The notes: a model not told the origin generated them from the letters alone. A stretch of DNA of 33,667 nt from Streptomyces sp. S3(2020) (GCF_013044505.1 NZ_JABERD010000103.1:1-33667), one strand, 5' to 3'. Counted from the stretch's first letter, positions 1-8,226 are shown. A program made the numbers and translations.

Positions 1-48
1 CCCCCGCCTCGCACGGCAAAGCCTCCAGACCAGAAAGACTGCCCCTTC

Positions 49-384
49 ATGCTCGTCGCCCGTTCCATCGCCCTGTTCGTCGTCGCCGCCCTGTTCGAGA
101 TCGGGGGCGCCTGGCTGGTCTGGCAGGGCATCCGCGAGCACCGCGGCTGGGCCTGGATCGGGGCGGGTGTGATCGCTCTCGGCCTGTACGGCGTGGTCGC
201 CACCTTCCAGACCGACGACAACTTCGGCCGCATCCTGGCCGCGTACGGCGGGATCTTCGTGGCCGGATCGATCGCCTGGGGCATGGTCATGGACGGCTAC
301 CGGCCCGACCGTTTCGACGTCATCGGCGCCCTGGTGTGCCTCGCGGGCATGGCCGTCATCATGTACGCCCCGCGCGGCCACTGA
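49..384 (+). CDS. YnfA/UPF0060-family small membrane protein
   Basis: This 111-residue protein has four evenly spaced hydrophobic helices, the length and layout of the YnfA (UPF0060) family, a relative of small multidrug resistance transporters. Visible family features are the N-terminal helix containing FEIGGAWLVW, a GRILAAYGG segment in the middle, and a C-terminal helix ending in a short polar tail. The substrate of this family is not settled, so only an inner-membrane location is safe. It starts at ATG 49; the upstream sequence has only a weak AGAAAG-like ribosome binding site. It stands alone and the region on its right is made of gene remnants. Family assignment is confident, function is not. 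Confidence 0.88.
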   Translation: MLVARSIALFVVAALFEIGGAWLVWQGIREHRGWAWIGAGVIALGLYGVVATFQTDDNFGRILAAYGGIFVAGSIAWGMVMDGYRPDRFDVIGALVCLAGMAVIMYAPRGH

Positions 385-406
385 CCCCGTGGCCCCGCCC
401 CTCCCG

Positions 407-634
407 TCACGTGTCGTCGGGCTGTCCCTGTGGAAGCCCTGCTCTGATCCACGTGCGCACGACGGCCCGGCTCAGACGGCCGTCGGCGGCGATGACGTCC
501 TCGGGGACACCGACGAGCCAGGCATCGAGGGTGGCCCTGTGCAGGTCGGCGGTGCGGATGGCGAGGCCCAGGCGGTAGACGCCCGCGCACGCGTCACCGC
601 ACTGACCGAGCTCGTCGACAACGCCCTGTACCTG
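407..634 (-). pseudogene. C-terminal remnant of an unassigned gene
   Basis: On the minus strand a frame of 76 codons runs from just after a stop at 635-637 to a TGA at 407. It has no usable start, yet its amino-acid composition is that of real protein: segments such as AGVYRLGLAIRTADLHRATL and DAWLVGVPEDVIAADGRLSR are followed by VVRTWIRAGLP. I do not recognise the family. It ends abruptly at the point where a CorA C-terminal remnant begins on the other strand, so it is probably the tail of a gene whose 5' part was lost. The alternative is chance coding potential in high-GC DNA. Confidence 0.45.
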
Positions 635-780
635 TCATCGCCGTCTTCGGTGTCTACGGCATGAACTTCGACCACATGCCCGAACTGCGCCGGCGCTTTG
701 GCTACCCGATGGTCCTCACGGTGATCGCGACCGCCTGCTTCGTCATCCATCGCGGATTCAGACGCAACGGGTGGCTCTGA
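634..780 (+). pseudogene. CorA Mg2+ transporter C-terminal remnant
   Basis: Reading from 634 (no start codon) the frame gives VIAVFGVYGMNFDHMPEL, then a hydrophobic helix and the ending RRNGWL before TGA at 778-780. The YGMN tetrapeptide at the end of a membrane helix, followed by the acidic MPEL loop and a last helix, is the signature of the CorA Mg2+/Co2+ channel C-terminus. Only about 48 of the roughly 330 residues remain; the cytoplasmic funnel and most of the first membrane helix are missing. No upstream frame continues it, so this is a deletion remnant and not a gene. Confidence 0.75.
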
Positions 781-803
781 CAGGCGGCGCGCGAACACGG
801 GCA

Positions 804-2120
804 TCAGGGCGCGGTGAGGCGGGCTTCGCGGATGCAGGCGTCGAGGATGTCGATCGCGGTGGCGATGTCCTCGTCGGTGTGGTCCGCCATGGCCTGCATA
901 CGGAAGCGGGAGGCGTCCGAGGCGACGGCGGGCTGTTCGACGAGGTGGGCGACGAGGCCGGCGCGGGCGATGAGGCCGGAGGCGGCGCGGCCTGCCGAGG
1001 TGTCGCCGATGAGGACCGGAACGACCGGGCAGACCACGTCGCCCATGACCTCCAGGCCGCGGGCGGTGAGGCCCTCGCGCAGACGGGTGGCCACGGAGGC
1101 GACCGCCGCCCTGCGCTCGGCGCCCTCCGGTGAGGTGACGACGCCGAGAGCCGCCAGGGCCACCGCCGTCTGCACGGGGGTGATGGCACTGGAGAAGGTC
1201 TGTGGGCCGCCGAACATCCGCACGTACTCCCGCGCGGAGGCCGACGGTGTGGCCAGGAAGCCGCCGGTCGTCGCGAAGGTCTTCGAGAACGCGCCGACGA
1301 CGAAGTCGACCTCGCCGAGGATGCCGTGCACCTCCGGCTGGCCGCCGCCGTGCTCGCCCATGGCGCCGAGGTCGTGGGCCACGTCGACCATGAGCTGGGC
1401 GCCGAACTCCCGGCAGATGCCGATGAGTTCGTCCAGTCGCGGGGTGTCGGAGTCCATGGAGAAGACGCCCTCGGTGACGACGAGGACGGCGTTCTTGGTA
1501 TCGGTGGCGCGGATGCCGGTGAGGTGGCGGCGGACGGCGTCGTTGTCGAGGTGGCGGAAGAACTCCACCGTGGCTCCGCTGGCGGCGGCGCCCTGGCGCA
1601 GGGAGTCATGGGAGAGCTTGTCGAGGAGGATGTGGTCGCGGCGGTGCATCAGCGCCCGTATGGTGCCGAAGCCGGAGGCCCAGCCGGTCGGGAAGAGCAT
1701 GACGTGCTCGGTGCGCAGAGCCTCGGCGAGACCGGCCTCCAGGGCCTTGCTCAGCGGGGTGGCGCCGCCCAGGGCGGGCGAGCCTGCGGTGAGCGGGCCG
1801 TAGTCGCGCAACGCCTGGTGGGCGGCGTCCAGGACGGCGGGGTGCCTGGTCAGGGAGAGGTAGTCCTGGCCGCCGAAGTTGGGACCCTGGGTGACCACTC
1901 CGGTGTCGGACACGACGGTGGCGCGGGGGGTGAGGGCCGAGGTCTCGTAGCGGCGGAAGTACGGCCACAGGTCGGCCTGTTCGCGGTCGCGCTGCCAAGC
2001 GAGGTAGGCGTCGTTGCGGGTGGTCAGGTCCGGCCCGGACACCGTGCGGAACCGCATGATGTCCTTCTCCCGGGCGTCGGTGCGGCGGGTGTCGAGAGGC
2101 CCGGGAACAGTGGTGGTCAT
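804..2120 (-). CDS. alpha-oxoamine synthase (AONS/ALAS-like PLP enzyme)
   Basis: This 438-residue fold-type I PLP enzyme belongs to the alpha-oxoamine synthases, which condense an amino acid with an acyl-CoA or acyl-ACP with loss of CO2 (8-amino-7-oxononanoate, 5-aminolevulinate and 2-amino-3-ketobutyrate synthases). The Schiff-base lysine is K280 in VGAFSKTFATTGGF. The cofactor Asp/His region is D246-V-A-H249-D-L-G, slightly different from the usual DEAHSxG, and EGVFSMDSD is the conserved turn. The N-terminal 60 residues are longer than in BioF. ATG 2120 has a GAGGAG sequence about 10 nt upstream. It follows the LysA-like gene after 179 bp and seems to have its own promoter, so it may be only partly co-transcribed. 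No biotin or haem genes are nearby; the substrate is unknown. Confidence 0.85.
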   Translation of the reverse strand: MTTTVPGPLDTRRTDAREKDIMRFRTVSGPDLTTRNDAYLAWQRDREQADLWPYFRRYETSALTPRATVVSDTGVVTQGPNFGGQDYLSLTRHPAVLDAAHQALRDYGPLTAGSPALGGATPLSKALEAGLAEALRTEHVMLFPTGWASGFGTIRALMHRRDHILLDKLSHDSLRQGAAASGATVEFFRHLDNDAVRRHLTGIRATDTKNAVLVVTEGVFSMDSDTPRLDELIGICREFGAQLMVDVAHDLGAMGEHGGGQPEVHGILGEVDFVVGAFSKTFATTGGFLATPSASAREYVRMFGGPQTFSSAITPVQTAVALAALGVVTSPEGAERRAAVASVATRLREGLTARGLEVMGDVVCPVVPVLIGDTSAGRAASGLIARAGLVAHLVEQPAVASDASRFRMQAMADHTDEDIATAIDILDACIREARLTAP

Positions 2121-2196
2121 CGGTCGTCGTCTCCTCGGAGGCAGGCCTGGTGGGGCCCGCTGTGGGGGGGGTGCCCCGGTCAGGGGCTGTACGACG

Positions 2197-2280
2197 ACGC
2201 TACGACTGGTTTGACGCTCAACTTCCTTCTATAGATGGATTTTTGATCCCTCGTAAGCCATCTCTAGCGCCTTCCTGACG
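2197..2280 (-). promoter_or_regulatory. Putative promoter/operator of the oxoamine synthase gene (site B)
   Basis: An AT-rich patch in otherwise GC-rich DNA lies upstream of the 2120 start. On the minus strand a TANNNT box (TAGCGT) sits at 2202-2197. On the plus strand two half-sites of the shared motif lie 11 bp apart, TAGCG at 2265 and TGACG at 2276; positions expected for a second pair (2233 AGATG, 2244 TGATC) match poorly. An imperfect inverted repeat, TATAGATGG at 2230-2238 and CCATCTCTA at 2258-2266 (8 of 9 complementary, 19-nt spacer), overlaps it. Calling this a regulated promoter is inference. Confidence 0.4.
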
Positions 2281-2299
2281 CCCACCGTCCGTCGGGCTG

Positions 2300-3625
2300 T
2301 CACATCCCCACGTCACGGCTGCGGATGTCCTCCAGGGATTCACGGCGGACCAGGAGGCGGGCGAGTCCGTCGCGTACGGCGGTCACCGGCGGGCGCCCGA
2401 CCAGGTTGTAGCCGGAGGCCATGGACAGGTGATAGGCGCCGGCCACGGGTACGGCGAGCAGGTCGCCGGGGCGCACGTCCGCGGGGAGTTCGGCGTCGGC
2501 GGCCAGGATGTCGCCGGCCTCGCAGTGGCGGCCGACGACGGTCGCCGGGGCCGGGGCCGCGGCGCTGTGGCGGCCGACCATGCGCGGGGCGTACCGGACG
2601 CCGTACAGGGCGGGGCGAGGGTTGTCGCTCATACCGCCGTCCACGGCGACGAAGGTCTTCTCACCCGTGTGCTTCACGGCGAGGACGCGGTAGAGGGCGA
2701 TGCCCGCCGGGCCCACGATCGCCCGGCCCGGTTCGATGATCAGGCGGGGGACGGGGAGCCCGGCCGTCGTGCAGGCGTCGGCGAGTTCCGTGCGGACCCT
2801 GCGGGCCAGAGCGGTGAGGTCGAGGGCCGGTTCGCCGGGTCGGTAGGCGATGCCGTGGCCGCCGCCGAGGTCGAGTTCGGGCAGGACCAGGCCGTGCCGC
2901 TCGTGCAGGCGGGCCATGAGGCCGACCAGGCGGCGCACGGCGGCGAGGTACGGCTTGACATCGGTGATCTGGGAGCCCAGGTGACAGTGCAGGCCGGTGA
3001 GTTCGAGTTGCGGCTGGTCGAGGATCCGGGCGATCGCGTGGGCCGCGTAGCCGTCGGCGATGGAGAGGCCGAACTTCTGGTCGTCGGTGCCGGTACGGAT
3101 CTTGTCGTGGCCGCCGGCACTGATGCCGGGGACGACCCGGACCATCACCTTCTGGTGACCGCCCGGGCCCACGGCCGCGGCCAGGCGCGCGATCTCCGAG
3201 GGGCTGTCGATGACGATCCGGCCGACGCCCAGCCGCAGGGCCGTGTCCAGGTCGCGGGGTGTCTTGGCGTTGCCGTGCAGCGTGATCCGCTCCGGCGGAA
3301 AGCCGGTGGTGACGGCGAGTTCCAGTTCGCCGGCCGAGCAGACGTCCAGACCGAGCCCCTCCTCCTCGACCCAGTGGGTCATGGCCCGGCACAGGAACGC
3401 CTTGGCCGCGTACAGGACTTCGGCGTCCGGGAAGGCGTCCCGGTAAGTGCGGCAGCGGTCGCGGACCTCGGTCTCGTCGAGGACGTAGACGGGGGTGCCG
3501 AAGCGGTCGGCGATCTCGGCGAGCGGTACACCACCTACGGCGAGGCCGCCGGGTACGGGTTCGGTGGCCGAGGCCGGCCACACCGACAACTCGGCGGCAG
3601 CGGTGGGTTCGTGAACCGTGGTCAT
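2300..3625 (-). CDS. LysA-like fold-III PLP decarboxylase
   Basis: This 441-residue protein is a type III (alanine-racemase fold) decarboxylase of the diaminopimelate/ornithine group. The PLP lysine is K75 in LYAAKAFLC. HCHLGSQ, the glycine loop DLGGGHG and IEPGRAIVG are cofactor and barrel motifs, and RHCEAGDIL carries the catalytic cysteine contributed across the dimer. The ATG at 3625 is chosen because AGGAGGAAGAGG lies directly upstream and overlaps the stop of the preceding gene; a longer frame upstream runs into that gene. Primary LysA normally sits in the lysine/argS-hom region, so this copy next to an oxoamine synthase more likely acts in a secondary pathway, supplying or consuming an amine. 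The substrate cannot be told from sequence. Confidence 0.87.
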   Translation of the reverse strand: MTTVHEPTAAAELSVWPASATEPVPGGLAVGGVPLAEIADRFGTPVYVLDETEVRDRCRTYRDAFPDAEVLYAAKAFLCRAMTHWVEEEGLGLDVCSAGELELAVTTGFPPERITLHGNAKTPRDLDTALRLGVGRIVIDSPSEIARLAAAVGPGGHQKVMVRVVPGISAGGHDKIRTGTDDQKFGLSIADGYAAHAIARILDQPQLELTGLHCHLGSQITDVKPYLAAVRRLVGLMARLHERHGLVLPELDLGGGHGIAYRPGEPALDLTALARRVRTELADACTTAGLPVPRLIIEPGRAIVGPAGIALYRVLAVKHTGEKTFVAVDGGMSDNPRPALYGVRYAPRMVGRHSAAAPAPATVVGRHCEAGDILAADAELPADVRPGDLLAVPVAGAYHLSMASGYNLVGRPPVTAVRDGLARLLVRRESLEDIRSRDVGM

Positions 3626-3639
3626 GGTCCTCTTCCTCC

Positions 3640-3978
3640 TCAGACGGTTCGCAGCGCGGGCGGCTCGGACGGCACCTGGGCGACCGGCACCGGAGCAGGC
3701 GCGGTGAACCGCGGGTCCACCGTGAGGGTCGTGACGCCGAGCGGGGCGGTCAGCGCGCGCAGGGCCGGCTCGGCGAGGCGGATCCACGGCTGGTCGGGGC
3801 CGAGGATGCCGGTCAGCCTGCGCTCGGAGGTGAAGCCGACGGCCGTACGGTCGCCCAGCGGGGTGCGGAAGAGCCGGGCCGCACAGCCGGAGAGGCCCGG
3901 CCGGACCGGGACGTACAGGAGTCCGGCCGGGGACGGATCGCAGGGCTCGGGGTCGTCGTCGTAGCGGAGTTCCGCCAT
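3640..3978 (-). CDS. SAV_915-family protein
   Basis: This 112-residue soluble protein has segments typical of the small Streptomyces SAV_915 family: RLFRTPLGDRTAVGFTSE, a RLTGILGPDQPWIRLAEPALR stretch and LGVTTLTVDP. The family has no established function. ATG 3978 is preceded by AGGAGG at good distance; longer in-frame starts extend into the promoter region and were rejected. It is the first gene of an apparent operon: its TGA at 3640 overlaps the ribosome binding site of the LysA-like decarboxylase, suggesting translational coupling. Upstream lie the divergent Usp gene and a four-half-site operator. Confidence 0.8.
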   Translation of the reverse strand: MAELRYDDDPEPCDPSPAGLLYVPVRPGLSGCAARLFRTPLGDRTAVGFTSERRLTGILGPDQPWIRLAEPALRALTAPLGVTTLTVDPRFTAPAPVPVAQVPSEPPALRTV

Positions 3979-4055
3979 GAGTGCCTCCTGGAAGGCGCTG
4001 GTCGGATGATCTGGAGTGCCCCGGACGCGGGGAGGCGGACCGGGGCTCGGGGTCG

Positions 4056-4140
4056 ACGTTATGCCCGGGCCGCCCGGGGATCGGTGGCGTCCTGACGGGA
4101 CGCTGACGATCGGCCGGACGACTTTGACGGGGCGCTGACG
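4056..4140 (-). promoter_or_regulatory. Four-half-site operator and promoter of the SAV_915 operon (site A)
   Basis: On the plus strand TGACG occurs at 4093, 4104, 4125 and 4136: steps of 11, 21 and 11 bp, all four perfect. Relative to the minus-strand operon it lies upstream of a TANNNT box, TAACGT at 4061-4056, with 32 bp between the nearest half-site and the box. This would put the transcript start near 4049 and leave a leader of about 70 nt. The same 11-21-11 array precedes kdp and several other genes here. Binding by KdpE is inference. Confidence 0.65.
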
Positions 4141-4166
4141 CACCGGGGCGGGGGCCTGGAACAGGT

Positions 4167-4182
4167 CGTCAGAGGTGTGTCA
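4167..4182 (+). promoter_or_regulatory. Half-site pair upstream of the Usp gene (site A')
   Basis: On the minus strand two half-sites 11 bp apart (CGTCA ending at 4171 and TGTCA ending at 4182 on the plus strand) face the opposite way to site A, as expected for the divergent plus-strand gene. A second pair at the expected distance is not present, and no clear -10 box lies 30 bp downstream. This is a weaker case than site A. Confidence 0.35.
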
Positions 4183-4235
4183 GGGAATGGAGCGGGGGCT
4201 GGGCGAAAGCCTCGGCGGGGAGGTGTGATGGGGCT

Positions 4236-4814
4236 GTGGAAGCGATGTCCGAGTCCGGTCCGTCCTCAGCCGCCGCTCGTGTGGTCGTGGGGGTGAGCGG
4301 CTCTCCCGGTAGCCTCGTCGCGCTGCGCCGCGCGGCCGTCGAGGCCCGGCGCCGGAGTGCCGTGCTCTGGCCGGTGCTGGCCTGGGAGCCGCCCGGTGGG
4401 GAGCTCTCCGCCCGTCGGTCCACGGCGGCGGCCGTCCTGGCCGAGGACTGGGAGCGGATGGCGCGGGAGCGGCTGCGCCGCGCCCTGCGGGACGTGTTCG
4501 GCGAGGACGGCGCCGAACTCCCCCTGCGCGCCGTGATCGCCCGCGGTACGCCGGGCCGGGCGCTGGTCGCGACTGCCGACCAGGAGGGCGACCTCCTCGT
4601 GCTCGGTGCCGGACGGCGCGGCCTGGCGCACCGCGTGCTGTGGCCGTCGGTCGGCCGGTACTGCCTCAGCCACGCCGGCTGTCCCGTCCTCGTACTGCCC
4701 CCGTCTCCCCTGGAGCCCGCACTGGCCGCCGCGCACCGGCGCAACGCGTGGCGGCTGCGGCTGGACACGGGGCGGATGGAGCGGGAGTTCGCGCGGGTGC
4801 CGCCCGACGCCTGA
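4236..4814 (+). CDS. UspA-type universal stress protein
   Basis: This 192-residue protein has one Usp fold: a first strand RVVVGVSGSPGS, a long helix rich in arginine, and a C-terminal ATP-loop region LVLGAGRRGLAHR followed by VLVLPP. The classical Gx2Gx9G(S/T) nucleotide loop is only partly kept, and a 40-residue basic/acidic C-terminal tail follows the fold. GTG 4236 is preferred because GGGGAGG ends about 13 nt upstream; ATG 4245 is the alternative. Single-domain Usp proteins can bind ATP or c-di-AMP and modulate transporters. Its position between a K+-linked operator and kdpD suggests, but does not prove, a role in K+ signalling. Confidence 0.78.
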   Translation: MEAMSESGPSSAAARVVVGVSGSPGSLVALRRAAVEARRRSAVLWPVLAWEPPGGELSARRSTAAAVLAEDWERMARERLRRALRDVFGEDGAELPLRAVIARGTPGRALVATADQEGDLLVLGAGRRGLAHRVLWPSVGRYCLSHAGCPVLVLPPSPLEPALAAAHRRNAWRLRLDTGRMEREFARVPPDA

Positions 4815-4943
4815 CGACATGCGACGCGACGCACCGCCGTTCAGCACGAGAGTGTGCACCTGATGCGCCGGCGACCGCGCGCGTGCCGCCCGACGCCCGG
4901 GACGGGACAGGCTGCGGCGCCCACGGCCAGGACACCGCCGCTC

Positions 4944-7487
4944 TCAGGACGTGGCCGTCGCCGACACATCCGGCTGCTCGGGGCGGCGCTGTGGTGCCGT
5001 GCTCACGGACAGGACCATGGTGAGGCCGCCGCCCGGGGTGTCCTCGGCGTGGATCGTGCCGGCCATCGCCTCGGTGAAGCCTCGGGCGACCGCGAGGCCG
5101 AGGCCGACTCCGGCACCGCGCGGGGAGTCGCCGTAGCGCTGGAAGGGTTCGAAGATGCGGTCCTTGGCTTCGTCGGGGACGCCCGGACCGCGGTCGACCA
5201 CGCGCACCTCGACGCGGTCGGCCAGGGCACTCGCGGACACCAGGACCGTCTCGCCCGGCGGGCTGTACTTGACGGCGTTCTCGACGATGTTGGCGACGGC
5301 CCGTTCCAGCAGCCCCCGGTCGACGGCGACCATGGGCAGGGTCTCGGGGATGTCGAGGTCGACGCTGTCCTCGGGGACCCCGCCCAGCGCCATCGGGATG
5401 ACCTCGTCGAGGTCGGTCTCGCGGATGATCGGGGTGACGGTGCCGGTCTGGAGGCGGGACATGTCGAGGAGGTTGCCGACGAGGTTGTCGAGGCGGTCGG
5501 CGCCCTCCTCGATGGACTCCAGCAGTTCCGCCTGATCCTCCTGCGACCATTCGACGTCGTCCGAACGCAGGGACGTGACCGCGGCCTTGATCCCGGCGAG
5601 CGGGGTGCGCAGGTCGTGGCTGACGGCGGCCAGCAGGGCGGTGCGGATGCGGTTGCCCTCGGCCAGGGCCCGCGACCGGTCGGCCTCCTCCTGGAGGCGT
5701 CGGCGGTCCAGGACCACGACGGCCTGTGCGGCGAAGGCCGCGAGGACGCGGCGGTCCTCGGCCGGCAGCACCCGGCCCGTCAGCGCGAGCGCCATGTGGT
5801 CGCCGACCGGTACGTCGACGTCCGCGTCGTCGGGAACCGCGCAGGGACGCGTGCCCACGCTCCCGGCACAGGTCCAGGGCAGCACCTCGCTCGCACGCTC
5901 CAGCAGCGCCACGGACTCCATGCCGAAGGTCTCGCGGACCCGTTCGAGCAGTTCCTCCAGGCTGGTCTCGCCGCGCAGCACGTTCCCGGCCAGGAAAGAG
6001 AGGATCTCCGACTCGGCGCGCAGACGGGCGGCCTGGTGGGTGCGGCGGGCGGCGAGATCGACGACCGAGGCGACGGACACGGCGACCCCGACGAAGATCA
6101 CGATGGCGACGATGTTCTTCGGATCGGCGATCGTGAAGGTGTGGACGGGCGGGGTGAAGTACCAGTTCAGCAGCAGGGAACCGGCCGCCGCCGAGGCCAG
6201 CGCGGGGAAGAGTCCGCCGAGGAGGGCGGCCGCCACCGTCAGCGTCAGGAACAGCAGCATGTCGTTGGCGAGCCCGACGTCCGGGGCCACACCGCGCAGC
6301 AGCCAGGTCAGCAACACCGGGCCGCCGAGGCCGACCAGCCAGCCCCAGATCACGCGGGAACGGCCCAGCCGTGCGCCCCGGTTGACCGGGAGTCCGCGCC
6401 CCTTGCCGGCCTCGTCGTGGGTGATCAGGTGCACGTCGAGGTCGGGTCCTGAGTCCCGGGCGACCGTGGCGCCGACGCCGGGCCCGAAGACGTACTGCCA
6501 GCCTTTCCGGCGGGAGACGCCGAGCACGATCTGGGTGGCGTTGACCCCGCGCGAGAAGTCGAGCAGCGCGACCGGGATGTCCTCGCCGACGACGTGGTGG
6601 AAGGTGCCGCCGAGGTCCTCGACGAGGGTGCGCTGGACGGCGAGTTCCTTCGGGGAGGCGGAGGTGAGGCCGTCACTGCGGGAGATGTAGACGGCCAGCA
6701 CCTCGCCGCCGGCGCCCTTCTCCGCGAGCCGGGCGGCCCGACGTATCAGCGTCCGTCCTTCCGGACCGCCGGTCAGACCGACGACGATCCGTTCGCGGGA
6801 ACCCCAGATGGTGGAGACCTGGTGTTCGCTGCGGTACTCGGTCAGATAGGCGTCCACCCGGTCGGCCACCCACAGCAGCGCCAGCTCCCGCAGCGCGGTG
6901 AGGTTTCCGGGGCGGAAGTAGTTGGAGAGGGCCGCGTCGACCTTGTCCGGCTTGTAGATGTTGCCGTGCGCCATACGGCGGCGCAGCGCGGGCGGGGACA
7001 TGTCGACGAGCTCGATCTGGTCGGCGCGGCGTACGACCTCGTCGGGGACCGTCTCCCGCTGTCGTACCCCGGTGATCGACTCGACCACGTCGCCCAGGGA
7101 CTCCAGGTGCTGGATGTTGACCGTGGAGATGACGTCGATTCCGGCGGCCAGGAGTTCCTCCACGTCCTGCCAGCGCTTGGTGTTGCGGGAGCCGGGGATG
7201 TTGGTGTGGGCCAGTTCGTCGACCAGGGCGACCTGGGGCCGGCGGGCCAGGACGGCGTCCACGTCCATCTCGGTGAAGACGCTGTCCCGGTACGCCAGCT
7301 CCTTGCGCGGAATCTCCTCCAGGCCGTGCAGCATCACCTCGGTGCGCGGCCGACGGTGGTGTTCCACGAAGGCGACCACACAGTCGGTGCCCCGCTCGAT
7401 ACGGCGGTGGGCCTCGGACAGCATCGCGTAGGTCTTGCCGACACCGGGTGCCGCGCCGAGATAGATCCGGAGCTTGCCGCGAGCCAT
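4944..7487 (-). CDS. kdpD: KdpD, K+/osmotic sensor histidine kinase
   Basis: This 847-residue inner-membrane kinase phosphorylates KdpE in response to K+ limitation. Domains in order: N-terminal KdpD domain with Walker A GAAPGVGKT (K18) and the VDELAHTN acid box; a Usp-like domain around 225-350; the DUF4118 segment of four short helices around 385-480; a GAF-like region; a HisKA domain with SHDLRTPLAG (His624); and an ATPase domain with NIVENAVKYSP, DRGPGVP and GVGLGLAVARG. Two starts compete: ATG 7493 overlaps the kdpE stop as ATGA, while ATG 7487 has GAAGG at correct distance and is preferred. It is last in the kdp locus. In Bacillales and actinobacteria the Usp part of KdpD can bind c-di-AMP; that cannot be seen here. 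Confidence 0.95.
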   Translation of the reverse strand: MARGKLRIYLGAAPGVGKTYAMLSEAHRRIERGTDCVVAFVEHHRRPRTEVMLHGLEEIPRKELAYRDSVFTEMDVDAVLARRPQVALVDELAHTNIPGSRNTKRWQDVEELLAAGIDVISTVNIQHLESLGDVVESITGVRQRETVPDEVVRRADQIELVDMSPPALRRRMAHGNIYKPDKVDAALSNYFRPGNLTALRELALLWVADRVDAYLTEYRSEHQVSTIWGSRERIVVGLTGGPEGRTLIRRAARLAEKGAGGEVLAVYISRSDGLTSASPKELAVQRTLVEDLGGTFHHVVGEDIPVALLDFSRGVNATQIVLGVSRRKGWQYVFGPGVGATVARDSGPDLDVHLITHDEAGKGRGLPVNRGARLGRSRVIWGWLVGLGGPVLLTWLLRGVAPDVGLANDMLLFLTLTVAAALLGGLFPALASAAAGSLLLNWYFTPPVHTFTIADPKNIVAIVIFVGVAVSVASVVDLAARRTHQAARLRAESEILSFLAGNVLRGETSLEELLERVRETFGMESVALLERASEVLPWTCAGSVGTRPCAVPDDADVDVPVGDHMALALTGRVLPAEDRRVLAAFAAQAVVVLDRRRLQEEADRSRALAEGNRIRTALLAAVSHDLRTPLAGIKAAVTSLRSDDVEWSQEDQAELLESIEEGADRLDNLVGNLLDMSRLQTGTVTPIIRETDLDEVIPMALGGVPEDSVDLDIPETLPMVAVDRGLLERAVANIVENAVKYSPPGETVLVSASALADRVEVRVVDRGPGVPDEAKDRIFEPFQRYGDSPRGAGVGLGLAVARGFTEAMAGTIHAEDTPGGGLTMVLSVSTAPQRRPEQPDVSATATS

Positions 7488-7489
7488 GG

Positions 7490-8173
7490 TCATCCTTCGT
7501 AGCGGTAGCCCATGCCGGGCTCGGTGATGAGATAGCGGGGATGGGCGGGGTCCGCTTCCAGTTTGCGGCGCAACTGCGCCATGTAGACCCGCAGGTAGTT
7601 GGTCTTGTTGCCCTGGGTGACGCCCCACACCTCCTGGAGGAGGTGCTTCTGTGTGATCAGCCGTCCCGGGTTGGTGATCAGTATCTCCAGCAGGTGCCAC
7701 TCGGTGGGTGTGAGGCGTACGTCACGGCTGTCCTTGCGCACCTTCCTGGCCAGCAGGTCGATGCTGAAGTCCGCCGTCTCGACCAGCGTGGTCCCGGTGG
7801 CGAGCGGCGCCTCCTCGGTGCGTCGCACGGCGGCCCGCAGCCGGGCGAGGAGTTCGTCCATGCTGAACGGCTTGGTGATGTAGTCGTCGGCGCCCGCGTC
7901 GAGCGCGGCGACCTTCTCCTCGGACGCCTGCCGGGCGGACAGCACCAGGATCGGAACCCGGGTCCAGCCGCGCAGACCCTTGATGACCTCGACGCCGTCC
8001 ATGTCGGGCAGGCCCAGGTCGAGCATCACGACATCGGGTTGCCGGGCGGCCGCGAGCCGCAGCGCGGTGGCGCCGTCGGGGGCCGCGTCGACCCCGTACC
8101 GGCGTGCCTGGAGATTGATGATGAGGGCCCGTACGAGCTGCGGGTCGTCCTCCACCACCAGCACCCGTGTCAT
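7490..8173 (-). CDS. kdpE: KdpE, OmpR-family response regulator
   Basis: This 227-residue regulator has a receiver domain (acid pocket D9-D10, phospho-acceptor D52 in MLDLGLPDMDG, K101 in DDYITKPF) and a C-terminal winged helix-turn-helix with RLTPTEWHLLEILI, VWG and TNYLRVYMAQLRRKLE, ending in the PGMGYRYEG wing. This is the full length of the family. It activates kdp transcription when phosphorylated by KdpD. Its stop overlaps the kdpD start region, so the two are translationally coupled. It is separated from kdpC by 112 bp holding a strong hairpin and a small inverted repeat, so it may be transcribed both by read-through and separately. It is the only OmpR-family regulator encoded in the window. 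Confidence 0.95.
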   Translation of the reverse strand: MTRVLVVEDDPQLVRALIINLQARRYGVDAAPDGATALRLAAARQPDVVMLDLGLPDMDGVEVIKGLRGWTRVPILVLSARQASEEKVAALDAGADDYITKPFSMDELLARLRAAVRRTEEAPLATGTTLVETADFSIDLLARKVRKDSRDVRLTPTEWHLLEILITNPGRLITQKHLLQEVWGVTQGNKTNYLRVYMAQLRRKLEADPAHPRYLITEPGMGYRYEG

Positions 8174-8193
8174 CGGCGTGCGCCTTCCTGTCG

Positions 8194-8212
8194 TACGTCG
8201 TGGGGACGTACC
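8194..8212 (-). promoter_or_regulatory. Inverted repeat in the kdpE leader
   Basis: GTACGTC at 8194-8200 and GACGTAC at 8206-8212 form a perfect 7-bp inverted repeat with a 5-nt spacer, 21-39 nt upstream of the kdpE ATG. It could be an operator or a small RNA hairpin. It does not match the 11-21-11 motif. Confidence 0.35.
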
Positions 8213-8226
8213 TGTTTCATGACTGC

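Noticed and set aside
389..664. Upstream part of CorA in another frame (frameshift)
   Set aside because: The apparent match ALTELVDNAL is the antisense of the minus-strand tail; no coiled-coil CorA sequence is found, so deletion and not frameshift explains the remnant.
804..3978. A biosynthetic gene cluster for a natural product
   Set aside because: Two PLP enzymes and a small protein alone, without core synthase, tailoring, or resistance genes next to them, do not support this; the exporter at 32096 is 28 kb away.
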